Origin: Ypsolopha sequella
Taxonomy: Eukaryota > Arthropoda > Insecta > Lepidoptera > Ypsolophidae
Direction of reading: 5' to 3'
Length of the DNA: 64,000 nucleotides
Assembly: GCA_934047225.1 (NCBI GenBank)
Contig: CAKOHE010000114.1
Location: 248,001 to 312,000, forward strand
The position numbers and the translations under genes are program-made. The notes beneath the pieces are model-generated. The model was not told the origin of the DNA and made no database searches. It saw nothing but the letters and a program-made list of their open reading frames with translations. This document shows positions 8,433-19,449 of this stretch, in pieces; position 1 is the first letter of the stretch; every line of letters starts with the position of its first letter.

Positions 8433-11400
8433 ACTTCCAGTAAGAAGCTTACACTCAGTAGGAAGCTTACACTCAGTAGGAAGCTTACACTCAGTAGGAA
8501 GCTTACACTCAGTAGGAAGCTTACAGTCAGTAGGAAGCTTACACTCAGTAGGAAGCTTACACTCAGTAGGAAGCTTACACTCAGTAGGAAGCTTACAGTC
8601 AGTAGGAAGCTTACACTCAGTAGGAAGCTTACACTCAGTAGGAAGCTTACAGTCAGTAGGAAGCTTACACTCAGTAGGAAGCTTACACTCAGTAGGAAGC
8701 TTACACTCAGTAGGAAGCTTACACTCAGTAGGAAGCTCACACTCAGTAGGAAGCTCACACTCAGTAGGAAGCTTACACTCAGTAGGAAGCTTACAGTCAG
8801 TAGGAAGCTTACACTCAGTAGGAAGCTTACACTTAGTAGGAAGCTTACACTCAGTAGGAAGCTTACACTCAGTAGGAAGCTTACACTCAGTAGGAAGCTT
8901 ACACTCAGTAGGAAGCTCACACTCAGTAGGAAGCTTACACTCAGTAGGAAGCTTACAGTCAATAGGAAGCTTACACTCAGTAGGAAGCTTACACTCAGTA
9001 GGAAGCTTACACTCAGTAGGAAGCTTACACTCAGTAGGAAGCTTACACTCAGTAGGAAGCTTACACTCAGTAGGAAGCTTACACTCAGTAGGAAGCTTAC
9101 ACTCAGTAGGAAGCTTACACTCAGTAGGAAGCTTACACTCAGTAGGAAGCTTACACTTAGTAGGAAGCTTACACTCAAAAGGAAGCTTACACTCAGTAGG
9201 AAGCTTACACTCAGTAGGAAGCTTACAGTCAGTAGGAAGCTTACACTCAGTAGGAAGCTTACAGTCAGTAGGAAGCTTACACTCAGTAGGAAGCTTACAC
9301 TCAGTAGGAAGCTTACACTCAGTGAGAAGCTCACACTCAGTAGGAAGCTTACACTCAGTAGGAAGCTTACACTCAGTAGGAAGCTTACACTCAGTAGGAA
9401 GCTTACACTCAGAAGGAAGCTTACACTCAGTAGGAAGCTTACACTCAGTAGGAAGCTCACACTCAGTAGGAAGCTTACACTCAGTAGGAAGCTTACAGTC
9501 AGTAGGAAGCTTACACTCAGTAGGAAGCTTACACTCAGTAGGAAGCTCACACTCAGTAGGAAGCTTACACTCAGTAGGAAGCTTACAGTCAGTAGGAAGC
9601 TTACACTTAGTAGGAAGCTTACAGTCAGTAGGAAGCTTACACGCAGTAGGAAGCTTACACTCAGTAGGAAGCTCACACTCAGTAGGAAGCTCACACTCAG
9701 AAGGAAGCTTCCACTCAGTAGGAAGCTTACACTCAGTAGGAAGCTTACACTCAGTAGGAAGCTCACACTCAGTAGGAAGCTCACACTCAGTAGGAAGCTT
9801 ACACTCAGTAGGAAGCTTACAGTCAGTAGGAAGCTTACACTCAATAGGAAGCTCACACTCAGTAGGAAGCTTACACTCAGTAGGAAGCTTACAGTCAGTA
9901 GGAAGCTTACACTCAGTAGAAAGCTTACACTCAGTAGGAAGCTTACACTCAGTAGGAAGCTTACACTCAGTAGGAAGCTTACACTCAGTAGGAAGCTTAC
10001 ACTCAGTAGGAAGCTTACACTCAGTAGGAAGCTTACACTCAGTAGGAAGCTTACACTCAGTAGGAAGCTTACACTCAGTAGGAAGCTTACAGTCAGTAGG
10101 AAGCTTACACTCAGTAGGAAGCTTACACTCAGTAGGAAGCTTACACTCAGTAGGAAGCTTACACTCAGTAGGAAGCTTACAGTCAGTAGGAAGCTTACAC
10201 TCAGTAGGAAGCTTACACTCAGTAGGAAGCTTACACTCAGTAGGAAGCTTACACTCAGTAGGAAGCTTACACTCAGTAGGAAGCTTACACTCAGTAGGAA
10301 GCTTACACTCAGTAGGAAGCTCACACTCAGTAGGAAGCTTACAGTCAGTAGGAAGCTTACACTCAGTAGAAAGCTTACACTCAGTAGGAAGCTTACACTC
10401 AGTAGGAAGCTTACACTCAGTAGGAAGCTTACACTCAGTAGGAAGCTTACACTCAGTAGGAAGCTTACACTCAGTAGGAAGCTTACACTCAGTAGGAAGC
10501 TTACACTCAGTAGGAAGCTTACACTCAGTAGAAAGCTTACAGTCAGTAGGAAGCTTACACTCAGTAGGAAGCTTACACTCAGTAGGAAGCTTACACTCAG
10601 TAGGAAGCTTACACTCAGTAGGAAGCTTACACTCAGTAGGAAGCTTACAGTCAGTAGGAAGCTTACACTCAGTAGGAAGCTTACACTCAGTAGGAAGCTT
10701 ACACTCAGTAGGAAGCTTACACTCAGTAGGAAGCTTACAGTCAGTAGGAAGCTTACACTCAGTAGGAAGCTTACACTCAGTAGGAAGCTTACACTCAGTA
10801 GGAATCTTACACTCAGTAGGAAGCTTACAGTCAGTAGGAAGCTTACACTCAGTAGGAAGCTTACAGTCAGTAGAAAGCTTACACTCAGTAGGAAGCTTAC
10901 ACTCAGTAGGAAGCTTACAGTCAGTAGGAAGCTTACACTCAGTAGGAAGCTTACAGTCAGTAGGAAGCTTACAGTCAGTAGGAAGCTTACAGTCAGTAGG
11001 AAGCTTACAGTCAGTAGGAAGCTTACAGTCAGTAGGAAGCTTACAGTCAGTAGGAAGCTTACAGTCAGTAGGAAGCTTACATTCAGTAGGAAGCTTACAG
11101 TCAGTAGGAAGCTTACAGTCAGTAGGAAGCTTACACTCAGTAGGAAGCTTACACTCAGTAGGAAGCTTACACTCAGTAGGAAGCTTACACTCAGTAGGAA
11201 GCTCACACTCAGTAGGAAGCTTACACTCAGTAGGAAGCTTACAGTTAGTAGGAAGCTTACACTCAGTAGGAAGCTTACACTCAGTAGGAAGCTTACACTC
11301 AGTAGGAAGCTTACACTCAGTAGGAAGCTTACACTCAGTAGGAAGCTCACACTCAGTAGGAAGCTTACACTCAGTAGGAAGCTTACAGTCAGTAGGAAGC

Positions 11401-13750
11401 TTACACTCAGTAGGAAGCTTACACTTAGTAGGAAGCTTACACTCAGTAGGAAGCTTACACTCAGTAGGAAGCTTACACTCAGTAGGAAGATTACACTCAG
11501 TAGGAAGCTCACACTCAGTAGGAAGCTTACACTCAGTAGGAAGCTTACAGTCAATAGGAAGCTTACACTCAGTAGGAAGCTTACACTCAGTAGGAAGCTT
11601 ACACTCAGTAGGAAGCTTACACTCAGTAGGAAGCTTACACTCAGTAGGAAGCTTACACTCAGTAGGAAGCTTACACTCAGTAGGAAGCTTACACTCAGTA
11701 GGAAGCTTACACTCAGTAGGAAGCTTACACCCAGTAGGAAGCTTACACTCAGTAGGAAGCTTACACTCAGTAGGAAGTTTACACTCAGTAGGAAGCTTAC
11801 ACTCAGTAGGAAGCTTACAGACAGTAGGAAGCTTACACTCAGTAGGAAGCTTACAGTCAGTAGGAAGCTTACACTCAGTAGGAAGCTTACACTCAGTAGA
11901 AAGCTTACAGTCAGTAGGAAGCTTACACTCAGTAGGAAGCTTACACTCAGTAGGAAGCTTTCACTCAGTAGGAAGCTTACAATCAGTAGGAAGCTTACAG
12001 TCAGTAGGAAGCTTACACTCAGTAGGAAGCTTACACTTAGTAGGAAGCTTACAGTCAGTAGGAAGCTTACAGTCAGTAGGAAGCTTACACTCAGTAGGAA
12101 GCTTACACTCAGTAGGAAGCTTACACTCAGTAGGAAGCTTACAGTCAGTAGGAAGCTTACACTCAGTAGGAAGCTTACATTCAGTAGGAAGCTTTCATTC
12201 AGTAGGAAGCTTACACTCAGTAGGAAGCTTACACTCAGTAGGAAGCTTACACTCAGTAGGAAGCTTACACTCAGTAGGAAGCTTACAGTCAGTAGGAAGC
12301 TTACACTCAGTAGGAAGCTTACAGTCAGTAGGAAGCTTACACTCAGTAGGAAGCTTACAGTCAGTAGGAAGCTTACACTCAGTAGGAAGCTTACACTCAG
12401 TAGGAAGCTTACAGTCAGTAGGAAGCTTACACTCAGTAGGAAGCTTACACTCAGTAGGAAGCTTTCACTCAGTAGGAAGCTTACACTCAGTAGGAAGCTT
12501 ACAGTCAGTAGGAAGCTTACACTCAGTAGGAAGCTTACACTCAGTAGGAAGCTTACAGTCAGTAGGAAGCTAACAGTCAGTAGGAAGCTTACACTCAGTA
12601 GGAAGCTTACACTCAGTAGGAAGCTTACACTCAGTAGGAAGCTTACAGTCAGTAGGAAGCTTACACTCAGTAGGAAGCTTACACTCAGTAGGAAGTTTTC
12701 ACTCAGTAGGAAGCTTACACTCAGTAGGAAGCTTACACTCAGTAGGAAGCTTACACTCAGTAGGAAGCTTACACTCAGTAGGAAGCTTACAGTCAGTAGG
12801 AAGCTTACACTCAGTAGGAAGCTTACAGTCAGTAGGAAGCTTACACTCAGTAGGAAGCTTACATTCAGTAGGAAGCTTTCATTCAGTAGGAAGCTTACAC
12901 TCAGTAGGAAGCTTACACTCAGTAGGAAGCTTACACTCAGTAGGAAGCTTACACTCAGTAGGAAGCTTACAGTCAGTAGGAAGCTTACACTCAGTAGGAA
13001 GCTTACAGTCAGTAGGAAGCTTACACTCAGTAGGAAGCTTACAGTCAGTAGGAAGCTTACACTCAGTAGGAAGCTTACACTCAGTAGGAAGCTTACAGTC
13101 AGTAGGAAGCTTACACTCAGTAGGAAGCTTACACTCAGTAGGAAGCTTTCACTCAGTAGGAAGCTTACACTCAGTAGGAAGCTTACACTCAGTAGGAAGC
13201 TTACACTCAGTAGGAAGCTTACACTCAGTAGGAAGCTTACAGTCAGTAGGAAGCTAACAGTCAGTAGGAAGCTTACACTCAGTAGGAAGCTTACACTCAG
13301 TAGGAAGCTTACACTCAGTAGGAAGCTTACACTCAGTAGGAAGCTTACACTCAGTAGGAAGCTTACACTCAGTAGGAAGTTTTCACTCAGTAGGAAGCTT
13401 ACACTCAGTAGGAAGCTTACACTCAGTAGGAAGCTTACACTCAGTAGGAAGCTTACACTCAGTAGGAAGCTTACAGTCAGTAGGAAGCTTACACTCAGTA
13501 GGAAGCTTACAGTCAGTAGGAAGCTTACACTCAGTAGGAAGCTTACAGTCAGTAGGAAGCTTACACTCAGTAGGAAGCTTACACTCAGTAGGAAGCTTAC
13601 AGTCAGTAGGAAGCTTACACTCAGTAGGAAGCTTACACTCAGTAGGAAGCTTACAGTCAGTAGGAAGCTTACACTCAGTAGGAAGCTTACACTCAGTAGG
13701 AAGCTTACAGTCAGTAGGAAGCTTACAGTCAGTAGGAAGCTTACAGTCAG
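8433..13750. repeat. 18-bp HindIII minisatellite, about 295 units, with higher-order structure
   Basis: The unit is GGAAGCTTACACTCAGTA, with a HindIII site (AAGCTT) in most copies. The common variants are CAGTCA for CACTCA, AAGCTCAC (which loses HindIII), ACTTAG, and GCTTTCAC. Rare variants recur at fixed spacing. 'GCTAACAG' is at 12569 and 13253, 'GTTTTCAC' at 12695 and 13379, and 'GCTTTCACTC' at 12461 and 13145, all 684 bp (38 units) apart. 'ACACTTAG' at about 8829 and 11421, and the AGTCAATAGG variant at 8957 and 11549, are 2592 bp (144 units) apart. The period is divisible by 3 and the unit lacks stops in four frames, so giant ORFs on both strands here are artefacts. Confidence 0.97.
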
Positions 13751-13863
13751 GGAGAGTTGCCATAAGTAGTGGTTGGGGTACGTAGAAATTATGTAGGATC
13801 TCTTTCATACGTGGAATAAATACGCTACAGTAGCCATTGGTTTTACTACTGTTGACCAACTTT

Positions 13864-14040
13864 AAAGGCCCACTTTTTATGCATCAAAACCGAACAGAAA
13901 GTCGATTATTTTGCCCTTTACTTTTTTTTTAAAAACGTAGTATGATATCGGGCGTAAGAGCAATAAATTACTCGGCGAGTGTTTTAAATCGTCCTCGTAA
14001 TTTATTCCTTTTCGCCCTTGTAGCATAAACTACTATTATT
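13864..14040 (+). repeat. Foldback repeat family FB1, copy 1 (shortened)
   Basis: It begins GGCCCACTTTTTATGCATC and ends CTTGTAGCATAAACTACTA. The 3' 130 bp forms an imperfect hairpin: CGTAGTATGAT-n-GGGCGTAAGAGCAATAAATTACTCG pairs with CGAGGA/CGTAATTTATTCC-n-CGCCCTTGTAGCATAAACTA (motifs broken for length). This copy lacks the roughly 200-bp internal part seen in copies 2 (41938-42330) and 3 (50978-51340). Confidence 0.75.
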
Positions 14041-14078
14041 ATGTCTTGTGCTCTCACTCGTTGAAAACGCAGTACACG

Positions 14079-14311
14079 TTCCATCCATCCATCCATCCAT
14101 CAGCCTAGTAGGTCCACTGCTGGACATAAGCCTTTCCAGGACTTTGCCACTCCCGGCGGTAATCCTGAAAGAATTGCCCATACTCACACACGCTGGGCAG
14201 GCGGGTTGGTGAGCGCGGTGCCGGGACCCTCGCACCAGTGACGCCGCTGCCCGTCACCAGTCTGTTCCATATAAGGCCCGGCTATTAGGGATGGATATAC
14301 CGCCATCCTAG
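14079..14311 (+). repeat. CATC-type interspersed repeat, copy 1
   Basis: It opens with (CATC)n, then CAGCCTAGTAGGTCCACTGC and TGGACATAAGCCTTTCCAG, and runs to ATAAGGCCCGGCTATTAGGG. Related copies lie at 34793-35160, 46966-47312 and, rearranged, 53405-53960. The minus strand of copy 2 reads GKAYVQQWTNLADGW, which looks like the C-terminus of an RTE-type LINE protein. The family may therefore be LINE 3' ends or SINEs using them. Confidence 0.7.
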
Positions 14312-14329
14312 TAAAAACCCGAAATAAAG

Positions 14330-15110
14330 TGCAAAACAACGAAGTTATATCCACAAAATTTCCGAGTGACCATAGACTTGTCAGAGTAACGTATGATTAA
14401 GAAACTAACTCGAAGAAAACTAGAACAAAGTTTGTCCATAAAAATAAAAACTTCACACCCATAGAGTCAGCATCTCTTAAAGATATGATGTTCGACAAGG
14501 TAGAGACACTAACTTCAAAGGACATGAATACAAACTACAGGCAAACGGTAATATCTGTCAAGGAATGTATAGAAAGCTTGCCAAAGAGCAAAAACAAGAA
14601 CCTTAATTTTATTACTAATGAAATCGAATACCTGATAGACGAACGAAACAAATTAAAGATGAATTCCAACAGATCATGGGAACAAAAGAAACGATTGAAA
14701 AATCTGTATAAGAAAATAAGTAAGAAAATTAAAGAAAGTAAACATAAAATTAAATTAGAAATAATAGAAAAAGAACTAGAACTAAGAAGCTCAACCAAGC
14801 GCACCGCCAAAACATTCAAATAAAATCTCTGTCTAAACATGATGGAAAAGAAATAACGAATAGAAGCGAAATTGTCGATATAGCCACAGATTTTTATAAA
14901 AACTTTATTCTTAAAAAGATAAAGTCTCAATAAATACACTCAACCAAACTTCGACTAAGGAAACGATTCCATATATTTTGAACAGGGAGACTGAATATGC
15001 AATCTAACAACTTAAAAAGATAAATGTTCAGGAGAAGACGGAATCAGTAATGACACGATTATAGCTATGATTGAACCGCTTGTCCCACCTTTATTATCAT
15101 TTTTGTTATA
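14330..15110 (+). pseudogene. RTE-like LINE relic (endonuclease end to early RT)
   Basis: Conceptual translation in shifting plus frames gives an endonuclease-like ending (SDHRLVR-type: 'DHRLVRVTYD' near 14365). A charged linker follows, with an open frame at 14485-14823 ending ...KRTAKTFK. An RT-entry segment comes next (LNRETEYAI, QLKK, GEDGISNDTI near 14980-15055) with several stops and frameshifts. This order, EN then linker then RT palm entry, is that of RTE/BovB-class LINEs. The copy is short and dead. Confidence 0.55.
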
Positions 15111-16738
15111 ATAATAATATACATATATAACGAGACAGAAGCTTCAGGGTTATCACCAAATGGCTCGACACCAGCACCGCCGGTGTCACGGATACCATCT
15201 CCATCTGCCATATTCCTATCTCGACCTATCCGTGTTGTAGATTTACTGGGATTTGAATTTATCAAATGCTAGAGAGACCAAATACTTAATTTTATTACGT
15301 TACCAAAGAACTTGAGTTTCTCGTACAGCAGCGCCGACAAAAGTGCGCCATTTTTCACGTTGAAAATAGAGGCAAACTATTTTTACAAAACCACCTGATT
15401 GGCCTACTCGGGTTGACCAATCAGAGCTCTTGTCATGAAACCGCATGAACTAGCCTCTACGCTCAACGCTAACAAAACTGTGTCTTTTTATAAATCATCA
15501 TCTTGGTAATTACAATAATCATGATTCAATTTACTGACAATTCAATTCAATATTTTAAACAGTCATTAGAAACAATAGAAACTATTATTTAATTAATCTA
15601 TTCCTACTAGTAATAAAGAAATTACGGAACGATTGAAACTACGGCGCAAAACGGATGAACAGAAAAGATTTGCAGATCGAACTTAGATTAATTCATTCTG
15701 ATGTGAATAATCAGACAATAGAAAGCCTCAAAACTTATTGATTATCAACAAGAAACATTACTAGATTAATATTGAATTAATGAACACTAAATTTAGCCTA
15801 CACTGTACATAAAATATTGAGCAGCGAGTAGCGACATCTTGAGGACAAGTTTTACAACAGTTCGTTCTCCGGGCTCGCTCCCATCGAAGCCACGTCATAT
15901 AGTGTCACGTAGAGACATCTTGCGGCAGATGAACGCAACAGCAAAGTCGCGCCGATATATATATATACTCATAATATAATAATGTTAATGAATATTATAT
16001 TGTGCTTTTTTAAGCTTTATTTATTTCTTTGGTTTACTTATTAATATTAAAACAATAAAAATGTGTTTTTACCGGATACATTTCGGCCCACGGTTTAATA
16101 ATTATTCAACTTTTGAGAAAGTGCTAAAATGTTATTGGCTTTTAACGATTTTATAATGTACTACTACTAAAGTTGTCAGATTCAATTTCAAGATGGTTTG
16201 CCAAACAACCAACACTGGATAGAAAGATTTTAAAATAGAAAATTTAAAGAAATGTAAAATTTGAATTTATTCCGAATTTGTTTGCGAATACATTTTTCAT
16301 GAAATTTTACTTGGAATAAGTAATTATAATAATAATAATAATTTGTATAAGAGGTGTGAGGTGTGTCAAGTCAAGATCGTAGCAGATGGAAATCTGTAGT
16401 CTACCTACCCCTCTGGGAGACACGCGTGGGTATATGTATATATATATATATATCTATATGTATGTTTACTTTGTACGATCTTCTTCTCAATGTTTTGTAT
16501 GAGTGTACAACATTTTATATTAATTGGCAGTATCCTGAAATTTATTTCCATAATAGTTTCGGTAAGAGTAATGTGTATTCTTCACTACCCGATGCTGTAA
16601 CAGGTGACGGTAGGGCATTTCTTTGACCAGCTTTGAATACACTAGTGTCCTCTAGGCGCCAAGTGGCTCACTGTAAAGTGGGTACCTATAAATATCATTG
16701 CAGTATAGGAAAGCACATCGGTAAATTCACGAGTTGTG
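15111..16738. other. No gene recognised
   Basis: AT-rich DNA with a short GC patch near 15150-15235 and a small TA/TG run at 16436-16455. A phrase near 16363-16420 (QDRSRWKSVV in the plus frame, then 'GGGAGACACGCGTGGGT') resembles the last codons and 3' UTR of a LINE, but it is too short to classify. Confidence 0.4.
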
Positions 16739-16880
16739 TTGAGACCTGGATAGCTCAGTTAGTAGACCAATCGCCCGGTAAGCTAGAGGTCCCGGGTTCA
16801 AATCCCGGTTCAGAGCTCCTCACATCCAGATTTACTTTACTTTCTGCGTTTCTATACTGCAATGATATAATGTTAAGGCG
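16739..16880 (+). repeat. tRNA-derived SINE, copy 1
   Basis: It has an A-box-like TAGCTCAGTTAGTAGACC and a B-box GGGTTCAAATCCC spaced as in a tRNA gene. The body then runs GAGCTCCTCACATCCAGAT, TTTCTGCGTTTCTATACTGC, TATAATGTTAA. The same string occurs on the minus strand at 58707-59065 and degraded at 45284-45372. The acceptor stem does not pair, so this is a Pol III-derived SINE, not a functional tRNA. Confidence 0.75.
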
Positions 16881-17343
16881 ATATGCGAAAAAAATACGGG
16901 TGTTTCTTTTCTGTGTAAGTATTTCATGAAATACACGGAAAATTTTAATAAATTTCTGGTATATGCATTTTGACTATATATAATCTAGGGTTTTGAAATT
17001 GGAAAACATGTTTGGATAAAAATTCCTCGATAGAAATAATTGTTGAAATGAGGTCTTCAAACACACTTTTTCTCCTCGTTTGACGAACAGCAACCATATA
17101 CAGAACTCAAACATATTTTATTAGGTGTGTTTCAACAATATCTAGAGATTTAATATTTGAAATTTTGCTAACTATTTTAGTTTTTTTAATAAAAATTAAA
17201 AAACCAACTTTTTTCCCTTTTGCCCTGAAGCCGTCCCTCTCGCACTGTGCGATTTTTCGCTTGGAGTTGAAACACTTTCGTCATACACATACATATAAAT
17301 AGATAAATATATATACTATAGCCTATATAATAAACCCTATATA

Positions 17344-17346
<3 letters not shown>

Positions 17347-17426
<80 letters not shown>
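17347..17426. repeat. (TA)n microsatellite, about 40 units
   Basis: An 80-bp pure TA dinucleotide run, embedded in further TATA- and CCCTATA-rich sequence from 17290 to 17460. Confidence 0.97.
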
Positions 17427-17429
<3 letters not shown>

Positions 17430-18950
17430 CCCTATATACCCTACTCTCTCCCTACCTACCTACTTACTATCTATTAATTATTACTACTAGTATTACTAAC
17501 GTAACCCTACCTAACTAAAATTAACTGAGCCTAAATAAATCTGCCTGAGTCTGCCTAACTCCCCTAAGCTACTATATTTGAAAACAAAACCAGATAAATA
17601 AAATATATTAATTGATATGAAGAGTTCCAAGTTAGTGTAGGCCATGAAGTGATCGTCTAGTCTTTGGTTAGGACCCGTAAGTTACGTTGTGTGTAGTAAT
17701 CCTGGTTCTTTTAGCATGAATAGCGATGGACCAAGTCTACGTTAAAATATATGTTGAAACCAAAAATCAAAAGAAACTTTAAATAAATAGCAAACTAAAA
17801 ATGTTAAGTGATAGATCTCTCAACCTTATATTATTACCATGAACGCTCAAACTAAATACTCAGAAATGGAATATGTTTCAAACTGTGAAGAGGTCTATTT
17901 CAACTAAAATTTTCAAAGGCGATAATTGAATGAAAAGAACACATGTCATGTATTATAATCTAATTCTTAGTTACTTAAGTTAGGTTTTATAATATGAATC
18001 AATTAAATTGGAAGAGATGAAGAATATCAGAATTTCAAAAGGTTATCAAATTATCTTATAGATAGAAATTAGTTGCTATTACAAAGCATATCGAACATCA
18101 GAACTGATAAAAGTCCTGCATAACCTTTAAAGATGTTATGTGGGATTTGGAATGGAATACAGCACCTCCCCGCCATTCCAGTGAGTTTCGTCTGTACTAA
18201 AATAGATAGAAATAGATAAGAAATAGATGTACTTGATAGATTTCATAGTTATTTACTCGTATAAATATTGTTTCTATGGTACAGAATTTTTAGGTCAGTC
18301 AGATTAATAAGTTTTTCTATTAATAAGTTTGTTTTTTACCAATAAATGAGTATGAGTATGGCAACACTAACTTCGTATGCTTTCGCTACGTTTGTTCGTT
18401 TTTGTTTCCGATTGCAAAGGTTTTAGGTACCACATTTTGGCTAGTAAGTAAGTAGGTAGTTACTATCTTTCAGCACGGACCCTACACAGACCGAATCCCT
18501 ACTAACATTTTATTTTTTGAAATTCGTCATACTGATTACTTACCAAGCCTCGAGTATTAATTTATATATTATTTTATATTATAAATATATATAAAGTAAC
18601 TATGATTTATATGACCAAATTTATATTGGAGACCAGTGATGTACTTAAAGTATCATAAATATTTTTTTTATTTATATCGCTGTTGGAGACACGATAAGTC
18701 GTCAAGATCAAGGTTCAATGACCCGTTTTACGAAACACGAAAAATATTTTTTGTTTTCCTATACAAACTCATGGCCTACCCGGACTCAGTATAGAAAGCC
18801 TAAATTGTATTTTCTGTATTTCACAGAAAGTCGGGTAATCGAACCTTGTTACTGATCTGATCACTTATAAAGTCTCCAGTATGCATTTAGTCATATAAAA
18901 TAAAGTCACCTATTCACCTTATTATACAGGCAAATTCATAATGAAGACCC
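17430..18950. other. No gene recognised
   Basis: AT-rich, with stop codons in all frames and no repeat that I can match elsewhere in the window. It may be intergenic or intronic. Confidence 0.4.
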
Positions 18951-19345
18951 GGTAAGTTCAGCGATTTATACAACAACAACATCGTCACGACATGAATCCC
19001 CGAGGGGGTGTCAGAGGTGTTCCCGAGTGTGAGCTATGAATTGCAAATCACAGAACACACTCGGTATACCCGCATTTCACCGAACATTATTTTATACTTT
19101 TAAGTATATACTGACCAAAACAATTAGATGAACGGGCCAACCAATAATCACCTCAGTCACAAGGCAATAAAGTCTATTCGTCTCATTAGCTTGGGCAGTT
19201 TAAAGATATTGCCGTACTTCGGGGACAAAAATACATGTTTTAGAGCATGCAGGTTTACCTCACAGTGTTTTCCTTCACCGTTCAGCAAGTGGTAAGTAAG
19301 AACAAATACTACGCACATATATTATGTCGCCCGACCGGGGATTGA
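18950..19345 (+). repeat. 'CGAGGGGGTGTCAGAGG' repeat family, copy 1
   Basis: It contains CGTCACGACATGAATCCCCG, then AGGGGGTGTCAGAGGTGTTC and CGAGTGTGAGCT, and later TTTTAGAGCATGCAGGTTT and CCGACCGGGGATTGAA. Related pieces occur at 29205-29400, 34250-34545, 59655-59830 and 63608-63640. The 34450-34545 copy carries a tRNA-like head on the minus strand (GGTTCGATCCCCGGTC B box), which suggests that the family is a SINE. Confidence 0.6.
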
Positions 19346-19449
19346 ATCTACTTATGTACTTCTAAACTAATTAGACGAATGGCGAAGACTTTATTACCTT
19401 TTGACAGAGGCGATTATTAGTTGGCCCATTTGTCTAATTGTCTTGGACG

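Noticed and set aside
8414..12573. Two giant ORFs (1046 aa minus, LSVSFL repeats; 1083 aa plus, GSLHSV repeats)
   Set aside because: They arise because the 18-bp unit is a multiple of 3 and lacks stops in four of six frames. Both strands are open over the same DNA, and there is no promoter, splice or family evidence.
14535..14939. 134-aa minus-strand ORF rich in Leu, Phe and Ile
   Set aside because: It is the antisense shadow of the Lys-rich RTE linker frame on the plus strand; composition alone makes it look membrane-like.
16746..16818. Functional tRNA gene
   Set aside because: A and B boxes are present, but the acceptor stem does not pair and the same body and tail recur at 58707 and 45284, so it is a SINE.
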